Shown here in pieces: positions 58,686 through 64,000 of a DNA stretch of 64,000 nt. The notes under the pieces were generated by a model. That model had not been told where the DNA came from. It worked only from the letters and a program-made list of their open reading frames with translations, and searched no databases. The DNA lies in NCBI GenBank assembly GCA_035610835.1, contig CM069449.1, positions 61,776,292 through 61,840,291 of the forward strand. Direction: 5' to 3'. This DNA comes from Ophiura sarsii. Lineage: Eukaryota > Echinodermata > Ophiuroidea > Amphilepidida > Ophiuridae. Within the stretch, counting starts at the first letter, position 1, and each line of letters begins with the position of its first letter. Both the position numbers and the translations under genes were made by a program.

Positions 58686-59554
58686 CATAAAAATAACAGT
58701 ATAAGAAAAAAGATTCAAATGGAATATACTATACAAATCCTTAAAAACTACAAGTATACAATAAATATTACACATTATAAAAGCACGCAGTATTATAAAA
58801 CATCAAATGTAGCTATTCCAGTCCAGCTGGTGTAGACACATGAGTCTAGACTGTCGACGTTACTGGATAACCTAAGATGAAACAATAAACGGTACTGGTA
58901 TTATTATGCATCTAATTAAATTAAATTGAAACCAATCTTTAACAGGTGTTGTTGGTAACTATACACTGAGTAACACGGTATTATTACTATGTTCTGAGTA
59001 ACACGGTATTATTACCATGTTCTATTCTCTTTTGAAATCCAACCTTTAAAGAGGTATTGTTTTGTAGCCATACACAATATCACGGTAGTTTTAATATACA
59101 TCACATTATATAACTTCGGGGTCTCACATAGTGACGTATGGTTGGCGGTATTACGTAGTGACGTATGGTAAACTTTGGTCAATTGTGTGATGAATAACCT
59201 ATTATATTAAAATATAATATGTAAGGCCTAGTCTTACTCCTACTTTGTTATTTATTGTTTTCTCATGCTTTCTCTCAGTCCTTTTACATTTCCATCCATT
59301 TCATTATTTATTTGTAAGCCATCAATCACCACCATGGATTTTTTTATATCCCATTTGCCTTTTAATTCTTAATCTCCCCTTTGTCTATGTCATCCTTTTG
59401 TTACATTATCCACTTCATCAATCAGCTGTCAAGTTTGATATTCCTTACCCTATTCATCCATCTGTCACTTTGACCCCCACTGTGTTACATCACTTCCTGC
59501 CTATTGTTCCTCTGTCTATATATATGTTGTGTATGTTGTCTTCTGTCATTTAAC

Positions 59555-59590
59555 CTTCGATAAAGATTCTGTTAGAATCGAAACGTCAGG
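59555..59590 (+). ncRNA. Hammerhead-like motif of Penelope type, degenerate
   Basis: CGATAAAGATTCTGTTAGAA followed by TCGAAACGTC holds a perfect 6-bp stem (GATTCT/AGAATC) between GATAA and GAAACGTC. This is the layout of the CTGATGA-stem II-GAAA hammerhead core found in Penelope-like retroelements, but the catalytic G8 position is A (GATAA). I infer a decayed element end rather than an active ribozyme. Confidence 0.35.
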
Positions 59591-60003
59591 TCCTCTTATA
59601 TTTATTACATTTACTTACACAGGCTATTTTTGTGGATAAGCAGTTTGCATTCAGCTTTTATATTATATTAAAATATCGTTTTCTTAATAATATGTACAAT
59701 GTCCCAAAGTCAAAGCTTGATTACTTAATTGGTAATAATAAAAAAACCTAATAAAACCTACAAATACGTCATTATGTGATACCACCGAAGATATAATGGA
59801 AGCCGTTTAAAATATCAACTGTTCACAATGTGTCTTTTTAAGAAAAACGCTATCTTTTTGCTTTGCAAGGTATGACCATTGAACACATACGTGACTTGCA
59901 ACACGTCAAGTCATTTGATCGTGTATTTGCTTCTTCAATTCCATGGATTAAAAAAGAAAATATCGCCAATTCCCGATCGCTCACAACTGTTTAGAAATAA
60001 GTT

Positions 60004-60444
60004 CCTTAAAGGGCATTGAGAGATCTTTGAGTTAGGAGCCTTCAATCCTTTCAGAAGTTGGGGTTTTTAACAAATATGTTACGCTTAAACACCTTCTAAC
60101 TAGCATCTGAAATCATTGGCGTAATTTGTAACTTTTACGTAAAATGCATACATTTGTTTAATTTTCGTATAGATCCATATCTGATTAAACAAATTCATCT
60201 AAATCGCAATAGATGTTTTCCACCCAATTTGTGTCATGTCTACCATAAATTAACGAAAAAACAATTCACGATTTGACATCTGAAGCAAAGTGATGGCCTC
60301 CTCGATTCAATCAAGATACAAAAACGATTTAAGAAAAGCTGGGAAAATGTCTTTTACTTTCATTGTTATGGATTTGTGTTGTTGTTGAAGATATCATTAC
60401 ATTGGATGGTTTGTACATTTCAATCTCTCTTTGAGCCCCTTTAA
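60004..60444. mobile_element. MITE with TTAAAGGG ends
   Basis: CCTTAAAGGGCATTGAGAGAT at the left and ATCTCTCTTTGAGCCCCTTTAA at the right are inverted. Its right tip supplies the TTAA into which the next MITE inserted. There is no coding frame. Confidence 0.6.
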
Positions 60445-60677
60445 CACTTTCCACGCGGCTATTAGTTTTACCATATACAAAACAGATTTTTCAGAAATCT
60501 TCAAAGTCTATCTCATGGATTACTAAACCAATACTGGGCATGTTTGTACTTATGTCAATGCATTTCTCATGGTGATTCCAAATTTGGTCATAAAATTCAA
60601 TAATGTTGACATTTTTTTAACATTTTGTGAAATTTTGGAATGTCGTCTGCAGCCGCCTGCCGCGTGGAAAGTGTTAA
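60441..60677 (+). mobile_element. TTAA-flanked MITE, CACGCGG family, copy 5
   Basis: TTAACACTTTCCACGCGGC and GCCGCGTGGAAAGTGTTAA are perfect inverted tips. The interior matches copy 1. It is one of the best-preserved copies. Confidence 0.88.
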
Positions 60678-60732
60678 CATCTGTAAAACAAGATGATATG
60701 TTACACGACGTGTCAGTTGACCAAAAAAGATG

Positions 60733-60829
60733 AGACAGAATCTAATGAGTATAGCACTATACAATAGTCCCGTAAATAACTACAGAATCTAATGAGTATA
60801 GCACTATACAAGAGTCCCGTAAATAGCTT
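60733..60829 (+). repeat. 47-bp tandem duplication
   Basis: CAGAATCTAATGAGTATAGC ... AGTCCCGTAAATA occurs twice in a row with only a few differences. It lies between two MITE copies of opposite orientation. Confidence 0.85.
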
Positions 60830-60848
60830 AATTGACAGGATCAATGCT

Positions 60849-61095
60849 TTAACACTTTCCACGCGGCAGAAGGCTGCAGACGACATTCCAAAATTTCACA
60901 AAATGTTTAAAAAATGTCAAAATTATTGAATTTCATTAACATATTCAGAATCACCATGAGAAATGCATTGACATAAGTACAAACATGCCTAGTATTGGGT
61001 CAGTAATCCTTGAGATAGGCTTTGAAAATTGTGAAAGGTTTCTGAAAAATCTGTTTTGTGTATGGTAAAACTAATAGCCGCGTGGAAAGTGTTAA
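60849..61095 (-). mobile_element. TTAA-flanked MITE, CACGCGG family, copy 6 (inverted)
   Basis: Same tips as copy 5, but the interior is reversed (CTGCAGACGACATTCC near the left, TATGGTAAAACTAATAG near the right). Together with 60441-60677 it forms an inverted pair 171 bp apart. Confidence 0.88.
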
Positions 61096-61845
61096 CAGGC
61101 AACAGAAAAATCCCGATTACATTTAAGGGTCTAAATACTATCATTTGGGACATATCTATAATTAAGCATGACGGCCTTACTTACATCACTTAGAGAGAGT
61201 ACGTGTTCCTGAATAAGGGCAAAGTTTTCATTATGTATTCGTGTGCATGAACATTTCGGGAATGGCAAGTATTCTGGAAATATATTTTGACTCCAAAAAA
61301 ATGAATAAATTAGTAAACATTTCATGCTGTTTCTGTTTAAAATGTGCTGCTTTGAAAATATTGTACTTTCTTTTATGAATCTTTGATAGGTAGGCTAGGT
61401 GATCATGGTGATCTGTCACTTATAATTATACAGTACACATAGTGTTATGGTGGACCATAGATCTATGGTAACAACACATACTCCGGGTTAAATAATAACA
61501 AGGAATTGTATGTAGAACTGACATCAACATCAATCCAAAGCACAGACGTTGATATTCTGAGTGATCTTAAATAAGATGTAAACATTGCCGTTCTAGTCCT
61601 TTAGACGTTTTTCCTCCAGATAGCAATAGCAAACATGTGAGAGATGATACTGCCCCTCGTCACGATTCATTGTGGTGGGCCCCTTCTTTTTTTCTTCTTT
61701 TTTACTGCCTTCTTGACTCTTGTATCTATCCTGCTCTGTGCCTATGTTTTTGCTATCTGGAGAAAAACATCTAGAAACTCCAGAGTCGTCGCTAAGCAAC
61801 CAACTAGCGTCGATAGCAGTAGTTAATCACTTACTACCTATCATG

Positions 61846-61882
61846 TGTTGATAAAGGCAACAGTGTTTTGCCGAAACGTCCA
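61846..61882 (+). ncRNA. Second hammerhead-like motif, degenerate
   Basis: TGTTGATAAAGGCAACAGTG followed by TTTTGCCGAAACGTCC pairs GGCAA with TTGCC between UUGAUAA and GAAACGTC. As in the 59555 copy, G8 of the hammerhead core is A and C3 is T. Position and form suggest the end of a Penelope-like element. Confidence 0.35.
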
Positions 61883-61939
61883 CAATAAAAAGTAAGTTGA
61901 AATTGGATTTGATACAATGAAACCTTCTTCTCATGATTA

Positions 61940-62950
61940 TCACCAATCCTGATGAATCTTTTCTACAATTAATCAGACTATACTAGTGTACTAATGGATA
62001 AGCCTCGAAGTGAAACAATCAACTATAATCGTGTTCAACGTTTACGTCGATATAATTCATACGTTTGCTTATTGGACAGCCACACTGTAGATCACGCAAC
62101 AATAATGTTGATTAGTCATATTGTTTAGCCTATAATACCATCATAATAAGTGTATTAGATAAAAGCCCCGGAACGAGAAAATCAACTTTAATTATCTATA
62201 TATGGATGGTAAAAGATTATTACAGTTGATTATCTCGTTAACACTATGAGAAAATGATAGCTACCGTAAAATATGGATACTTGACCCACCGTTCTTACAT
62301 TTATTCATTGCATGGAAGATACTGTTTCCAGACTAGTTGATAGCATATAACCTGGAATCTCACAGGATTAGTGACGTATTGTAAACTTTGATTTCCAAGT
62401 CAAAAATTGATTAGTTAATTGGTAATATAAATTTAGAAGTGCACACAAAAAGCTAATAAAATCTTGTTTTAACATAGTGACGTATACACTATACGTCACT
62501 ATATAATAATACCACCGACGGTCCTACTATATTATGTCATGGTATCTGTGGAACAGTAGGCCTAAAAGGGCATATAAGGAACTAGTAAAAATACAAAAAT
62601 TACTGACCTCATATTTCTTCTGGGTAAGGCTACCGCACTGATTGTTGTCAATGAGCAGCAGATGCTCAACTCATAATACACAACAGTCAGTATGCTTTTT
62701 TTAATTATCGAGGGAAAAAATGATAATTATATCGCATATCCGGCAGTTGTGAATCAATTATTTTAAATTCAAAATGTACAGCGCCCTGATCGCAAATAAA
62801 ATTTGCTGTAAATGTTAAAATCTGGCTAACTCGCGAGGACTTCGTGAAGGAGGTCCGAGAAGGATGATAGTGTTTTAGTTCATTTTTCTCTTTCTTATAT
62901 AAGAGGCTTCTTTATGAATAACTTTACCAAAATCCTAAGTTTTACTATTA
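61940..62950 (+). repeat. Repeat-end region with decayed P-loop unit
   Basis: 62100-62190 resembles 1086-1150 and 2508-2580; its frame at 62161 reads KSPGTRKSTLII, a P-loop-like motif with both motif glycines replaced. 62365-62500 carries GTGACGTA motifs, including the palindrome GTGACGTATACACTATACGT. GTACAGCGCCCTGATCGCAA at 62777 resembles a CR1 3' end. No gene is supported. Confidence 0.5.
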
Positions 62951-62951
62951 C

Positions 62952-63201
62952 TACTTTATTTTCAACCTCTCTGAACCACACGTCGTGCCGGCCAGCCGCG
63001 TGGCTATTCACATATGCATATTCATATATGTAAATAAAACAGGAATTATGATTTTATTTTGCGCTCGAAAAGTTCACGCTTTGAAACCAGTCCCCAAGTG
63101 GAAGCCTGCTCTGCATTATGGGTAATTTAAGCCCCGAAGGCTCAGGCCGACTCTTACGGGAATGGTGGAACTTGCCTAGATAGTTTGCGTGTGTTTAACG
63201 T
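62952..63201 (+). repeat. Conserved block X, right copy
   Basis: Direct-orientation copy of 1-263. Its CATATGCATATTCATATATG stretch and the GGCTCAGGCCGACTCTTACG region make the match clear. It leads into a P-loop unit, just as the left copy does. Confidence 0.75.
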
Positions 63202-63300
63202 TATAATAATTGTCTTGTCTGGATGTCCGGAATAAGGCAAATCCACTCTAATATTGCGTTTGACATTTACTGTTTCATGAAGTAATAATACAATGCCTGT
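63202..63300 (+). repeat. Single P-loop unit, broken
   Basis: ATTGTCTTGTCTGGATGTCC reads LSGCPE, then a stop, then GKSTLI. The unit is in register with the family but interrupted. It is followed by the usual TTTGACATTTACTGTTTCAT tail. Confidence 0.65.
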
Positions 63301-63378
63301 AATTTCTTTACAGGCAGGCACATTTTTTTAACCAGAAAGTTAAATAAATGATCTGTTCAGCTCTGGTGTTATGTCTTT

Positions 63379-63834
63379 TTGATTATTCAATCTCATCCTG
63401 GTATGGAGGAACTTCAAAGTATCACAAACAACGATTACAATGTGCTCATAACAAGGTTATTAGATAGATTCATCCTCAAAAAAGATTATATGTATCATAT
63501 AAATCTTGCTGATTTCCAATCACTTGGTTTGTTGAATATCAATACCAGAGCTGAACAGCTCCGTTTGAACCATGTTCATAACATCTTTGTGACACATGTC
63601 CAAACTACATGAAAGACAATTTTATGAAACTTTCAAGTTTACATCGTTATAACACAAGGGGAGGTGATTTTAATTTCCAAGTGCCTAAGATCAAGACCCC
63701 AACTTCTTGTTCTTTTTATCATAATGCAATCACAGATTGGAATAGGCTGCCTGACAATGTTAAATCTATTTCACTGAAATCCATTTTTTAAAAAGATGCA
63801 AAAACTCACCTTTTGAATCACATGAATGTCTAGT
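63379..63834 (+). pseudogene. CR1/Jockey-like LINE RT C-terminal fragment
   Basis: 63379-63609 reads LLDRFILKKDYMYHIN and INTRAEQLRLNHVHNIF. In a second frame, 63609-63830 reads HRYNTRGGDFNFQVPK and SFYHNAITDWNRLPDNVKS, then THLLNHMNV. The order RxNTR...VP...SFxxxAxxxWNxLPxxVKS...LKxHL is the C-terminal region of a non-LTR reverse transcriptase. A frame change near 63609 and a stop at 63789 show decay. The catalytic part is missing. Confidence 0.75.
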
Positions 63835-64000
63835 TTTTACATTTCCCGTTTTAAAGTAAGTGTGGTGTTTTTATAGTATATGTAGGGTCATACCTTTTCT
63901 TAATTTTAATATAAGGACCCCTTTGGAAATAAGTTTCTTTTAGCTTAAAGGGTTATCCGTGGTATGTTATCATTTTAAATGTTTTGCTGTATAAATGTAT

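Noticed and set aside
61593..61826. Small membrane protein (poly-Phe followed by hydrophobic stretch)
   Set aside because: It is short, starts in a T-rich tract and lies directly before a Penelope-like motif; no family or context supports a gene.
1..63201. Blocks X as LTRs of a giant retroelement
   Set aside because: They lie 63 kb apart, lack TG...CA ends and internal gag/pol between matching boundaries, and block X belongs to a wider repeat family.

Overview
The window looks like AT-rich intergenic DNA from a large, repeat-laden animal genome. Nothing bacterial or phage-like is present: there are no operons, almost all reading frames are short, and there are many TA-, TTAA- and 5/8-bp-flanked DNA transposons and CR1-, L1/Tx1- and RTE-like LINE fragments. 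An intronless class A GPCR and motifs such as TAGGCCTA make a marine invertebrate plausible, perhaps an echinoderm or another deuterostome. The taxon is inference only.

Only one intact protein-coding gene can be supported: a 376-aa rhodopsin-family GPCR on the minus strand (31409-32539). Every other coding signal is decayed: a Ty3/Gypsy integrase region (14640-15745, minus) and at least five non-LTR retrotransposon fragments (4803-4910, 23313-23567, 27300-28690, 51363-52875, 63379-63834).

Layout: 1-4050 and 59000-63300 share a repeat system. It consists of a conserved 250-bp block at 1 and 62952 and a ~102-bp unit, in tandem at 264-815 and 3139-4030 and singly elsewhere. The unit reads as a beta-strand plus Walker A (P-loop) motif of the GxPGxGKST type. 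The block 5200-13600 is packed with non-autonomous DNA transposons, one of them with an internal higher-order satellite. At 14.6-23.5 kb lie the Gypsy remnant, a ~35-bp periodic palindrome array, and a 4.5-kb TTAA-bounded structure with ~0.93-kb inverted arms holding a field of TTTAAACAAC motifs and a tRNA-Asp-like sequence. At 23-30.7 kb lie LINE fragments, nested foldback elements, a LINE inside a TA-flanked DNA element, and a hAT element built around a 225-bp tandem repeat. After the GPCR, 33-43 kb is rich in hAT MITEs; several have exact 5-bp or 8-bp target duplications readable from the sequence. At 47.5-49.0 kb a GC-rich composite element full of CGGT motifs stands out. The rest is LINE fragments, copies of a 250-bp TTAA-flanked MITE, and long stretches in which I see nothing.

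The genes do not form a pathway. The story of the window is repeated invasion and nesting of mobile DNA around one receptor gene, plus the P-loop-coding repeat family at its two ends, which is the best candidate for something undescribed.
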